This document shows, in pieces, positions 7,384-15,388 of a stretch of DNA of 40,727 nt (position 1 is its first letter; every line of letters begins with the position of its first letter). The DNA is from Chloroflexota bacterium (GTDB taxonomy: Bacteria; Chloroflexota; Limnocylindria; Limnocylindrales; CSP1-4), in NCBI GenBank assembly GCA_021802585.1, contig JAJZRQ010000018.1, positions 1 through 40,727 on the forward strand. Direction: 5' to 3'. The notes under the pieces were generated by a model. That model ran no database searches. It was not told the DNA's origin and saw nothing but the letters and a program-made list of their open reading frames with translations. The position numbers and the translations under genes are program-made.

Positions 7384-8255
7384 TGGAGTTCGTCACCCAG
7401 TCCCTCGTCATCGGCCTGACCGAGAACGCGCCCCTCATCCTCGCGGCGATCGGTTTCGCCCTGCTGTACCGCCTCACCGGCCTCATCAACGTGGCCTACT
7501 CGGAGACGATCACGCTCGGGGCGTACTTCGGGATGTGGATCAACACGACGTACGGCCTCGACTTCTACGCCGTCCTCATCCCCACCGGGCTGCTGGCGGG
7601 CGTCCTCAGCGTCGCGACGTACCTCGCGCTCTTCCGGCCGGCGAAGCAGCGCCACGTGGGCGGGCTGGAGATGATCATCATCTCCTTCGGGCTGTCGATC
7701 TTCCTGCGGCACGGCCTGCAGTTCGTCTTCGGCTACCCCGAACGGTTCTACGACGTCCCACCGCCGGACACGATCATGGTCCTCGGCGTCGGGGTGACGT
7801 CGTTTCGCCTGCTCGCGCTCGTGGCCGTCGCGGCCCTCTCCCTCCTGCTCTACCTGTTCATCCAGCGATCCGGCTACGGCCTCAGGATCCGGGCCCTGGC
7901 CAGTGACGAGGCCCTCGCGCAGGTGAGCGGGATCCGGCCGCTCGTCGTCACCGTGATGATCTGGTTCATCGCCGGGGTCGCCGGCGGGCTCGCCGGCGCG
8001 TTCTACGGCGTCGGGGCGTCCGTCTCGCCGCTCCTCGGCTGGCGGCAGTTCCTGCTCATCCTCATGGTCGCCCTCGTGGGAGGCAGCTGGGGGCTCGGCG
8101 GCGTCATCCTCGTCGGGGTGGGCACGAGCGTGGCGCTGGCCGCGATGGCGCTCCAGCTCGAGCAGGTCCTCTACGCGCAGCTCGTGCTCATCGTCGCCTT
8201 CGTCATCGTCCTGAAGATCCGCGGCTCCCGACGCGCCGAGACGGCGAAGGTGTAG
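7383..8255 (+). CDS. livH: LIV/HAAT-type ABC transporter permease (LivH-like)
   Basis: Inner-membrane permease of the hydrophobic amino acid transporter (HAAT) class of ABC importers. The 290-residue protein is made of hydrophobic segments (for example LILAAIGFALLYRLTGLINVAY, LLALVAVAALSLLLYLF) and has the typical cytoplasmic coupling loop GYGLRIRALASDEALAQVSGI. GGSWGLGGVILVG near the end is also characteristic. It is first of five importer genes, with livM starting four bases later. The ATG at 7383 is chosen because the protein starts there like its homologues and overlaps the leader stop; the track's earlier GTG at 7326 adds a polar, unlikely extension. HAAT systems carry branched amino acids, amides, urea and various small acids, so the substrate is open. 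Confidence 0.9.
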   Translation: MEFVTQSLVIGLTENAPLILAAIGFALLYRLTGLINVAYSETITLGAYFGMWINTTYGLDFYAVLIPTGLLAGVLSVATYLALFRPAKQRHVGGLEMIIISFGLSIFLRHGLQFVFGYPERFYDVPPPDTIMVLGVGVTSFRLLALVAVAALSLLLYLFIQRSGYGLRIRALASDEALAQVSGIRPLVVTVMIWFIAGVAGGLAGAFYGVGASVSPLLGWRQFLLILMVALVGGSWGLGGVILVGVGTSVALAAMALQLEQVLYAQLVLIVAFVIVLKIRGSRRAETAKV

Positions 8256-8259
8256 TGGC

Positions 8260-9210
8260 ATGACGCTCGACTGGCTCGACGCCTTCCTCATCACGGGGCT
8301 GTTCGAGGTCGTGATGGTCATCGGCCTCGCCCTCCTGCTCCACCTCCAGCTGGGGCTCGCCCGGATCGCCAACTTCGGCGTCGTCGGGTTCTGGGGCATC
8401 GGGATGTACGTCTTCGGCGTGCTCTACGTCCAGGTCGACTGGCCGTTCGGCGAGCCCTGGCAGTTCCTCGCGTGCGCCGCCGCCGCGACGGTCGTCGCGG
8501 GGCTGGCCGGGCTCCTCGTCGGGTGGCTCGTCGCGGACCTCGACACCGACGGCGTGCTCGTCGGCACGCTCGGGTTCGCCACCGCCGTCCAGATCCTGGC
8601 GACCACCCAGGACGACCTCACGGGTGGCGCGCGGGGCATGGGCGGGCTCGGCTTCCCGTACGACATCGGGCGGGTCAAGGACAACGAGTTCCTCTGGCTC
8701 GTCCTCGTGACCGCCGTCGTCGGCGCGATCCTCCTCTATGTCTGGCGGGTCCACCGCTCGCCGTACGGGCGGCTCCTCATCGCCGTGGGCAGCAACGAGC
8801 CGCTGGCCCGGAGCCTCGGGAAGCCGACGTTCCGGACGAAGCTCTGGCTGTTCGCCGTCGCGTCGGCGGCGATGGGGTTCCTCGGTGCGATGTACGGGGT
8901 CATGGTGCGCTTCCTCGACGTCGGCAACCTCGGGGTGGGGGTCACGCTCGCTGCGATGGTGGGGCTCGTGCTGGGCGGCACGGCGCGCGTCTGGGGAGCG
9001 GTCGTCGGCGTCGTCCTGACCGTGGGCCTCTTCGACATCGTCATCCAGTCCTACCTCCCGCTGCCGCGGGAGTGGTACACGCAGGCGATCCCCGTGCTGC
9101 GCGAGGCTGCCTTCGGCCTGACGCTCATGGTCGTCCTCCTGTTCCGGCCGCTCGGCCTGCTCGGCGACATGCGGCGGGACCGGCTCATGGGGAAGATCCA
9201 TGGTCGCTGA
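8260..9210 (+). CDS. livM: LIV/HAAT-type ABC transporter permease (LivM-like)
   Basis: Second permease of the importer, 316 residues, with about eight hydrophobic segments. The LivM-type coupling region SPYGRLLIAVGSNEPLARSLGK is followed by KLWLFAVASAAMGFLGAMYG, and LGGTARVWGAVVG matches the conserved Gly-rich loop. It starts four bases after livH and its 3' end overlaps livG by 11 bases, so translation is coupled. It pairs with LivH in the membrane to form the pore energised by LivG and LivF. Confidence 0.9.
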   Translation: MTLDWLDAFLITGLFEVVMVIGLALLLHLQLGLARIANFGVVGFWGIGMYVFGVLYVQVDWPFGEPWQFLACAAAATVVAGLAGLLVGWLVADLDTDGVLVGTLGFATAVQILATTQDDLTGGARGMGGLGFPYDIGRVKDNEFLWLVLVTAVVGAILLYVWRVHRSPYGRLLIAVGSNEPLARSLGKPTFRTKLWLFAVASAAMGFLGAMYGVMVRFLDVGNLGVGVTLAAMVGLVLGGTARVWGAVVGVVLTVGLFDIVIQSYLPLPREWYTQAIPVLREAAFGLTLMVVLLFRPLGLLGDMRRDRLMGKIHGR

Positions 9211-9988
9211 CGTCGTCCGCGCCGCGGCCGGCCCCCGGATCCATGTCCGGGGGGCCGTCAAGAGCTTCTCCGGACGGGTCGTCGTGAACGTCGAGGACCT
9301 CGTCCTCGGCGACCGCCCGATCGAGGGCCTCATCGGGCCGAACGGCGCGGGGAAGACGACGTTGATGCGCATGATCATGCACTCGACCTCGCTCGATCGC
9401 GGCCGGGTGTCCCTCCTCCCTCCCGGGGGAGGGGAGGTGGTGCTCTCGAGCCTGCCCGCCCACCGGATGGCGCGTCACGGCGTGGTGAAGAGCAACCAGG
9501 TGATCATGGACTTCGACAAGCTGACCATCTGGGACTCGCTCCTCCTCGCCGTCGCCGAGTCCCGGTACGAGCAGCCGCAGCGGATCCTCAGCGAGCGGAC
9601 GGTCTTCGCGCGCCACGAGGCGGAGATCCGGCGGCATCTCGACTTCTTCGGGTTCGGGGATCCCTCCGCCTTCGCGATGTCGGCGGGCGAGAAGAAGCTC
9701 CTCGACATCGTCCGGTGCCTGCTCCTGAAGCCGACGTTCCTCCTCCTCGACGAGCCGACGGCCGGCCTGCCCGACGACCTGACCGAGAAGGTCATGACCG
9801 TCGTGCGAGAGCTCGCCGCCACCGGCACGACGGTCGTCATCGTGGAGCACGACCTCAACGTCATCTGGAACCTCTGCGACGAGGTCCACTTCATGGCCGA
9901 GGGCAGCGTCATCCTGCGGGGCGACCCGCAGTCGATCCGCGAGCACCGGACCGTCGTCGAGAAGTACCTCGGAGAGGGTCATGTCTGA
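9200..9988 (+). CDS. livG: LIV/HAAT-type ABC transporter ATP-binding protein (LivG-like)
   Basis: Cytoplasmic ATPase of 262 residues. Walker A is GPNGAGKT, the signature is SAGEKKLLDIVRCL (an S-A-G-E variant of LSGGQ), and Walker B is FLLLDEPTAGL followed by the switch histidine in VIVEHDLNVI. The region between Walker A and the signature is longer than in LivF, as expected for LivG. It overlaps livM at the 5' end and livF by eight bases at the 3' end. Confidence 0.92.
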   Translation: MVADVVRAAAGPRIHVRGAVKSFSGRVVVNVEDLVLGDRPIEGLIGPNGAGKTTLMRMIMHSTSLDRGRVSLLPPGGGEVVLSSLPAHRMARHGVVKSNQVIMDFDKLTIWDSLLLAVAESRYEQPQRILSERTVFARHEAEIRRHLDFFGFGDPSAFAMSAGEKKLLDIVRCLLLKPTFLLLDEPTAGLPDDLTEKVMTVVRELAATGTTVVIVEHDLNVIWNLCDEVHFMAEGSVILRGDPQSIREHRTVVEKYLGEGHV

Positions 9989-10697
9989 GACGGCCGGACC
10001 CTCCGTGCTCGAGGTCGAGGGTCTCCGCAGCGGTTACCACGGCGTCACGGTCCTCAAGGGGCTCGACTTCTGCGTCGGCCCCGAGATCTTCGCCGTGCTG
10101 GGAGCGAACGGGGCCGGGAAGACGACGCTCCTGGCGACCCTGGCGCGCCTCATCCCCCTCATGGCCGGGACGATCCGGTTCCAGGGCGAGGACGTGTCCG
10201 CGCTGCCGCCGTACGACACGGCCGGCCGGGGGGTCGGCTACGTCCCCCAGGAGAAGGGCGTCTTCCCCGACCTCACCGTCCTCGAGAACCTCAGCGTGGG
10301 GGGGATGATCGGCCGGCGTTCGCGCGACGAGCGGATGGCCGAGGTGCTCGCCCTGTTCCCCGACCTCCGGGCCCTCCAGGCCCAGCCCGCGGGCACCCTG
10401 AGCGGCGGCGAGTCGCGGATGGTCGCGTGCGGGCGGGCCCTCATGCAGGACCCTCGGGTGCTGCTCCTCGACGAGCCCACGGCCGGCCTCTCTCCGCTCT
10501 ACGTCGACATGTTCTTCGACAAGATCCGCGAGATCCACGAGACCCGGGGCGTCGCCATCGTCCTCGCCGAGCAGAACGCCACGAAGGCGCTCCAGGTGGC
10601 CGACAGGGTGATGGTGCTGAGCCTCGGCCAGGCGTACGCCGTGGTGGACGCCGCCGAGCTGACGACCCAACAGCTCAAGGAGGGATACAGGATCTGA
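9981..10697 (+). CDS. livF: LIV/HAAT-type ABC transporter ATP-binding protein (LivF-like)
   Basis: Second ATPase, 238 residues. Walker A GANGAGKT, Q-loop region GYVPQEKGVFPDLTVLENL, signature LSGGESRMVACGRAL and Walker B VLLLDEPTAGLSP are all intact. Length and the compact helical domain are typical of LivF. It overlaps livG by eight bases and is followed after 76 bp by the binding-protein gene. That gap contains two copies of CGGCGTCCCGC. Confidence 0.92.
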   Translation: MSETAGPSVLEVEGLRSGYHGVTVLKGLDFCVGPEIFAVLGANGAGKTTLLATLARLIPLMAGTIRFQGEDVSALPPYDTAGRGVGYVPQEKGVFPDLTVLENLSVGGMIGRRSRDERMAEVLALFPDLRALQAQPAGTLSGGESRMVACGRALMQDPRVLLLDEPTAGLSPLYVDMFFDKIREIHETRGVAIVLAEQNATKALQVADRVMVLSLGQAYAVVDAAELTTQQLKEGYRI

Positions 10698-10773
10698 CGA
10701 CCCCCCTTCGGCGTCCCGCCACAGCCGGATCTGAGACCCACCGCTCGGCGTCCCGCACAGGAGGAGAAGTGCA

Positions 10774-12177
10774 ATGAGGGTCGAACGCGTCACAGGGGGC
10801 CGCTCCGCGGTCGCGATCGCGGTGCTCGCCCTGCTCGTCGCCGCGTGCAGCGGCGGCGCGACGGCGACGCCCGGCACGACGGCCGAAGCCACGCCCGCCC
10901 CGTCGGCCGGCGGCGAGGCCACCCCCGTGCCGTCCGCGGCAGGCGGGCCGGTGACGGTCTGCGAGCTCGCCTACTACACGGGTGCGTTCGCGGCCTACGG
11001 GAAGTCGCTCACGAACGATGTGCGCTTCCCGATCGAGGAGGTCATCAACGTCGACCCGCCGCTCGGCCGCGCCTGGGAGCTCGTCTCCGAGGACATCGGC
11101 GATGACCACGAAGGCCAGGCGGCGAAGATCTGCATCGAGCAGCACAAGGCCGAGATCCTGGTGAGCATCGCGCACCAGTACCGGACCTACCGCGACTACA
11201 TGATGGAGTGGTGGCAGGAGAACGACTCGCCGCTCGGGCCGTCGGTCCACGGCGGGGCGATCCCGGGCAACCTCGGCGGCAAGGCAGCGGAGCCGATCTT
11301 CCGGGCCCAGGGCCTCGACCAGGCCCTCGGGACCTATGGGAGCCTCTACGCGGAGTCGATCGGCGCCAAGAAGCTCGTCATCTTCGCCACCCAGGTCGAA
11401 GGCTTCCAGCTCGCGGCCGACGCGGCCGAGAAGGCTGCCGGGATCCTCGGGCTCGAGGTGCTGGCCCGCCTCGACGTCCAGGCCAGCCAGCCCTCGTACC
11501 GGGCCCAGGCCCAGAAGATCGCCGACCTCAAGCCCGACGCCGTCATCGTCCAGGCGGGATCGACGGAATCCGCCGCGCTCATCAAGGGTGCGGCCGAAGC
11601 CGGCCTGTCGCTCACCTGGATCGGCGAGACCGGGTGGAGCGAGGCGGAATTCATCGGGACGCTCGGCACCGCGCCGATCGCCTCGCAGAAGGCGATCGGC
11701 TTCCCCTCGTTCGCGCCGAACAAGTCGACCCCGGCATGGGCGTTCTTCCAGCCGCTGTGGGATGCCCAGACCGACGTTGCCTACGACGCGACGAACCAGT
11801 ACGCGTTCTCGACGTACGACCTCATGGTCCAGACGGCCCTCGCCGTCGAGGCCGCGGGCTCGTACAAGGCGAGCGCCTGGGCGCCGGCGATGTTCAAGGT
11901 CGGCGACCCGCCCGGCGAGGTGTGCTACACGTACGCCGACTGCCTGAAGCTCATCCGCGAGGGCAAGGACATCGACTACGAGGGCGTCACCGGCCCCGGC
12001 ACGTACACGGATGGCGGTGTCAACGCCGTCACCCCGGCGTACATCCCGTTCAAGGCGGACGGGACGCCCGGCGAGCCGGTGCTCCTCGACGCCCAGAAGG
12101 GGCTGCAGCTTCTCGAGCAGATCGTCACGTACGCGAAGTGCGACCCCGAGAACCCGCCCAACAAGTGTGAGTGGTAG
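10774..12177 (+). CDS. livK: LIV/HAAT-type substrate-binding lipoprotein
   Basis: Extracytoplasmic receptor of the importer, 467 residues. It has a lipoprotein signal peptide (hydrophobic VAIAVLALLVAAC, lipobox LVAAC) followed by a Ser/Thr/Pro/Ala-rich tether and a two-lobed periplasmic-binding-protein fold: it opens with GPVTVCELAYYTGAFAAYG and continues with KPDAVIVQAGSTESAALIKGA. The lipobox fits a cell-surface anchor. Start supported by AGGAGGAG upstream. It is the last importer gene and is followed by a strong hairpin. Binding-site residues cannot be matched by eye to a known ligand class; Tyr and Trp residues around the hinge would suit an aromatic or amide ligand, but that is a guess. 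Confidence 0.9.
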   Translation: MRVERVTGGRSAVAIAVLALLVAACSGGATATPGTTAEATPAPSAGGEATPVPSAAGGPVTVCELAYYTGAFAAYGKSLTNDVRFPIEEVINVDPPLGRAWELVSEDIGDDHEGQAAKICIEQHKAEILVSIAHQYRTYRDYMMEWWQENDSPLGPSVHGGAIPGNLGGKAAEPIFRAQGLDQALGTYGSLYAESIGAKKLVIFATQVEGFQLAADAAEKAAGILGLEVLARLDVQASQPSYRAQAQKIADLKPDAVIVQAGSTESAALIKGAAEAGLSLTWIGETGWSEAEFIGTLGTAPIASQKAIGFPSFAPNKSTPAWAFFQPLWDAQTDVAYDATNQYAFSTYDLMVQTALAVEAAGSYKASAWAPAMFKVGDPPGEVCYTYADCLKLIREGKDIDYEGVTGPGTYTDGGVNAVTPAYIPFKADGTPGEPVLLDAQKGLQLLEQIVTYAKCDPENPPNKCEW

Positions 12178-12205
12178 CGGGCCGGAGCCCGTCTGACACC
12201 GAGCG

Positions 12206-12240
12206 AAGGGGTCCTCCCGCCACCCGGCGGGGGACCCCTT
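12206..12240 (+). terminator. Terminator after the importer operon
   Basis: AAGGGGTC...GACCCCTT outer arms and CCCGCC/GGCGGG inner arms make a long stable hairpin 28 bases after the livK stop. No clear T tract follows. Confidence 0.65.
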
Positions 12241-12346
12241 CTCGCACGTCGCGGCGCCTCTCCCGCCCGCCGGGGGGCCGCCCGCGTCGGCGATCGAGCG
12301 CACCCCGATGACCGGGGGCCTGACCGGCGGGCCAGGAGGAGGCGCC

Positions 12347-13024
12347 GTGGCAGCGCAGCGAGAACAGGTCTCGCGGAGCGTCCTCGCCGACCAGGTGAGG
12401 GACCGCCTGCTCCAGGACATCGTGGGCGGCGTCTACCCGCCCGACTCCCGCATCATCGAGACGCAGCTGGCTCGCGAGCTGGGCACGAGCCAGGCCCCCG
12501 TCCGCGAGGCGCTCCGGGCCCTCGAGGCGCTCGGCCTCGTGGAGATCAGCCCCTTCCGGGGGGCCCGCGTCCGGCGCCCCGGCCGCGCCGAGCTCCTCGA
12601 GGCCTACGTCGTGCGAGCCGAGCTGGAGGCGCTCGGGGCCCGCCTCGGGGTCCCCCGGATGTCGGACGCCGACCTCGCCGACCTCGAGGCGCTCGGCGAG
12701 GCGATGCGGCGCGCGGCGTCGGCCGGCGACGGCCGCGAGGTCGCCGTCGCGGACGCCGCCTTCCACGCCCGCCTCCTCCATCTCGCCGGGAACGCCACGC
12801 TCGAGCGCGTCTGGCGCTCCCTCGAGCCGTTCTCGCGGACGTACATGACGCTCGTCGCCCCGGGCGCCGACGCGCACCGGACGGCCGAGCTCCACCCCCG
12901 GATCCTCGCGGCCCTCCGGACGCGCAGCCCCGAGCCTGTCGTCGCCGCCCTGCGGCTTCACTTCGCCGAGGCGGGGGCCCACCTCGCCGAGAGCTGGCCG
13001 GAGCCGGGCGCCGGGGCCGGGTAG
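12347..13024 (+). CDS. GntR-family regulator, FCD subfamily (paralogue 1)
   Basis: A FadR-type (FCD) GntR regulator of 225 residues. The winged HTH covers about residues 10-75 (VLADQVRDRLLQDIVGG, ARELGTSQAPVREALRALEALGLVE, FRGARVRRP). The FCD effector domain keeps the metal-binding set: Asp and His in VADAAFHARLLHLAGN, a His in ELHPRIL and a His in ALRLHF. The track starts at 12308, but the GTG at 12347 has AGGAGGAGG seven bases upstream and removes a Gly-rich unsupported extension. It is closely related to the genes at 13693 and 21934. It is a candidate repressor for the TCGATNATCGA sites. Confidence 0.88.
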   Translation: MAAQREQVSRSVLADQVRDRLLQDIVGGVYPPDSRIIETQLARELGTSQAPVREALRALEALGLVEISPFRGARVRRPGRAELLEAYVVRAELEALGARLGVPRMSDADLADLEALGEAMRRAASAGDGREVAVADAAFHARLLHLAGNATLERVWRSLEPFSRTYMTLVAPGADAHRTAELHPRILAALRTRSPEPVVAALRLHFAEAGAHLAESWPEPGAGAG

Positions 13025-13051
13025 CCCCCGCCACCGCCCGACGACGACGCC

Positions 13052-13660
13052 ATGGACGGACGCGAAGGACCGGAGGCGGCCGCGGCGGTCCTCCTTGCCC
13101 GGGACCTCTTCCTCGACGAAGGCCACCGCTACGGGTGCGCGGAGACCGCCTTCGTCGTGCTGAAGGCGGCGTACGGCCTCCGCGACCCGCTGGACTCTGC
13201 CGCGGCGGTCGCCCTCAACGGCGGGATCGCGTACGGCGGCGGCCCGTGTGGCGCCGTGACGGGGGCCGCGCTCGCGGTGGGGCTGCTCGCCGAGGGCCGG
13301 ATCGGCGATCACGGTCGGGCGAAGCGGGTCGCCCGCGAGGTCGTCGCCGACCTGGCCGAGGCGTTCCGCGCGGAGCACGGCGCCCTCGACTGCCGCGCCC
13401 TCATCGGCTACGACCTGCGGGCTCCCGGCGGCCACGAGGCGTTCCTCGCGAGCGACGTCTGGCGGGACGCCTGCCTCCGCCAGGTCGAGTTCGCGGTCCG
13501 GCGGCTCGCGCCGCTCGCCGATCCGGCGACGTGGGACCGGGCGGTCGCGGCGATCGAGGGCGGTGGCGCGCCGGAGGACCCGGGTCGCGCAGCCGCGGGG
13601 CGGGACGGGGAGGGCGACTCGCGCGGCCCGGCGGGACGGGGAGCGGACCGCGCACGCTAG
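13052..13660 (+). CDS. C_GCAxxG_C_C family redox-type protein
   Basis: A 202-residue protein matching the C_GCAxxG_C_C family (PF09719): YGCAETAF near the start, GGIAYGGGPCGAVTGA in the middle, then a Cys in DCRALIG and another in RDACLRQVEFA. The conserved cysteines suggest a metal or redox-active site; the family is functionally unproven. The last ~35 residues are Gly/Arg/Asp-rich and probably disordered. It sits between two GntR paralogues in the same direction, 27 bp after the first and 32 bp before the second. No good ribosome site is visible before the ATG. In other genomes such genes often accompany oxidoreductases, so a thiol-redox or cofactor-related role here would be an inference. 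Confidence 0.8.
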   Translation: MDGREGPEAAAAVLLARDLFLDEGHRYGCAETAFVVLKAAYGLRDPLDSAAAVALNGGIAYGGGPCGAVTGAALAVGLLAEGRIGDHGRAKRVAREVVADLAEAFRAEHGALDCRALIGYDLRAPGGHEAFLASDVWRDACLRQVEFAVRRLAPLADPATWDRAVAAIEGGGAPEDPGRAAAGRDGEGDSRGPAGRGADRAR

Positions 13661-13692
13661 ACTGCGCTCGCCGGAGCTCACGAGGAGGATCG

Positions 13693-14406
13693 ATGACCGA
13701 GCGCGACGCGATCTCGCGCAACGTCCTCGCCGACCAGGTGAAGGACCGCCTTCTCCAGGACATCGTCTCCGGCCGCTACCCGCCGGACGCCCGGATCGTC
13801 GAGACGAGCCTTGCCCGCGAGCTCGGCGTGAGCCAGGCGCCGGTCCGCGAGGCCCTCCGGGGGCTCGAGGGTCTCGGCCTCGTCGAGATCCACCCGTTCC
13901 GCGGGGCGCGCGTCCGGCGCCCCTCGATCGGCGAGCTCCTCGAGGCCTACACGGTCCGCTTCGAGCTCGAGGCGCTCGGCGCCCGGCTCGGCGTGCCGCG
14001 GATGTCGGACGCCGACCTGGCGGAGATCGAGGCGCTGGGCGAGGCGATGCAGCGCGCCGCCGCCGCCGGCGACCGTCATGCCGTCGCGGTCGCGGACGCC
14101 GCCTTCCACGGCCGCCTCCTCCACCTCGCCGGGAACGCCACGCTCGAGCGCGTCTGGCGCTCCCTCGAGCCGTTCTCGCGGACGTACCTCACGCTCGTCG
14201 CCCCGGGCGCCGACCCGCACTGGACGGCCGACCTCCACACCGCGATCCGGGTCGCCCTCCACGCGCGCGATCCCGAGGGCGTCGTCGACGCCCTGCGGGG
14301 GCATTTCGACGAGGTGAGCGGCCGGCTCGCCGAGGAATGGCGGGCGAGCGCGCCCGACGCGGGGCACGCGGTACCCGTCGGCGAGCCGCCGGCCGGCCGA
14401 TCCTGA
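13693..14406 (+). CDS. GntR-family regulator, FCD subfamily (paralogue 2)
   Basis: A 237-residue FadR-type regulator with the wHTH at about residues 9-75 (SRNVLADQVKDRLLQDIVSG, ARELGVSQAPVREALRGLE) and an FCD domain keeping Asp/His of VADAAFHGRLLHLAGN, His of DLHTAIR and His of ALRGHFDE. The ATG at 13693 has GAGGAGG six to ten bases upstream; the track's 13135 start crosses the preceding gene. It is very similar to paralogue 1, and in a ~125-bp block of the FCD domain the DNA differs at only about four positions. A TAGACT -10-like hexamer overlaps the previous stop codon, so it may have its own promoter. Confidence 0.88.
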   Translation: MTERDAISRNVLADQVKDRLLQDIVSGRYPPDARIVETSLARELGVSQAPVREALRGLEGLGLVEIHPFRGARVRRPSIGELLEAYTVRFELEALGARLGVPRMSDADLAEIEALGEAMQRAAAAGDRHAVAVADAAFHGRLLHLAGNATLERVWRSLEPFSRTYLTLVAPGADPHWTADLHTAIRVALHARDPEGVVDALRGHFDEVSGRLAEEWRASAPDAGHAVPVGEPPAGRS

Positions 14407-14443
14407 GGGATCGGTTCCCCGGGGCGGACCCCCGGCCCGGCCT

Positions 14444-15388
14444 CTACCCCGCGCGGACGAGCGTCCGGACCTGCTCCGCGACGCGGGCGGCAGACAGCCC
14501 GTAGATGTCGAGGAGCGCGTCGTTCGGACCCGACTCCGGGTAGACGTCGCGGATCCCGATCCGGTCGACCCGTGTCGGGCGGTGCTCGGCGAGCGCCTCC
14601 GCGACCGCCCCACCGAGGCCCCCGATGACGGTGTGCTCCTCGACGGTGAACACCCGTCGCGTCCGCTCCGCGACGGCGACGAGGGTCGCGACGTCGAGCG
14701 GCTTCAGCGTCGGCACGTGGAGGACGAGGGCGTCGATCCCGTCGGCGGCCAGGAGCTCGGCCGCGTCGACCGTCCGCGGCGTCTGCGACCCGGTGCTCAC
14801 GAGGGCGATGCCGGCGCCCTCGCGGACGACGACGGCCTTCCCGAGCTCGAAGCGGTACGAGGCGTCGAAGAGCCGCTGGGTCGCGTCGCGGACGAGCCGG
14901 ACGTAGCAGGGACCCGCGTACGCCGCCGCCCAGCGGAGGGCCGCGGCCGCCTCGACGTCGTCGGCCGGCGCGACGGAGACCATCCCCGGCATCGCCCGCA
15001 TGATCGCGAGGTCGTCGACGATGATGTGGCTCATCCCGGTCTGGCCGGTGAAGAGACCGGCGTACGAGGGCGTGATCTTCACGTTCGCCCCGGTCTGGGC
15101 GATGAGAACCCGGATCTGGTCGAGCGGGCGGACGACGGCGAACGAGACGAACGTGCTGATGTACGGGATCAGCCCCATCGTCGCGAGGCCCGCCGCGACT
15201 CCCAGCATGTTCTGCTCGGCGATCCCCATCTGGAGGTAGCGTCCGGGGTGCGCCTTCTCGAAGATGTCGGCCCGGGTCGAGCTCCCGACGTCGCCGTCGA
15301 CGACGACGATCCGGGGATCCTCGCTCGCGAGCTGGGCGACCGTCTCGCCGAAGATCTCGCGCATCGGGCGGCCCATCGGGAGCGTCAT
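14444..15388 (-). CDS. Transketolase, C-terminal half (split transketolase subunit B)
   Basis: 314 residues carrying the transketolase pyrimidine-binding and C-terminal domains: MREIFGETVAQLASEDPRIV, the catalytic-glutamate region GIAEQNMLGVAAGLA, YISTFVSFAVVRPLDQIR and HTVIGGLGGAVAEAL. With the N-terminal partner at 15385 it should form a ThDP enzyme moving a C2 ketol unit between sugar phosphates (or onto a non-standard aldehyde). The start at 15388 overlaps the stop of the partner by ATGA. Split transketolases occur in archaea, many anaerobes and specialised catabolic clusters, which together with the promoter operator suggests a substrate-specific role rather than the housekeeping enzyme. 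Confidence 0.9.
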   Translation of the reverse strand: MTLPMGRPMREIFGETVAQLASEDPRIVVVDGDVGSSTRADIFEKAHPGRYLQMGIAEQNMLGVAAGLATMGLIPYISTFVSFAVVRPLDQIRVLIAQTGANVKITPSYAGLFTGQTGMSHIIVDDLAIMRAMPGMVSVAPADDVEAAAALRWAAAYAGPCYVRLVRDATQRLFDASYRFELGKAVVVREGAGIALVSTGSQTPRTVDAAELLAADGIDALVLHVPTLKPLDVATLVAVAERTRRVFTVEEHTVIGGLGGAVAEALAEHRPTRVDRIGIRDVYPESGPNDALLDIYGLSAARVAEQVRTLVRAG

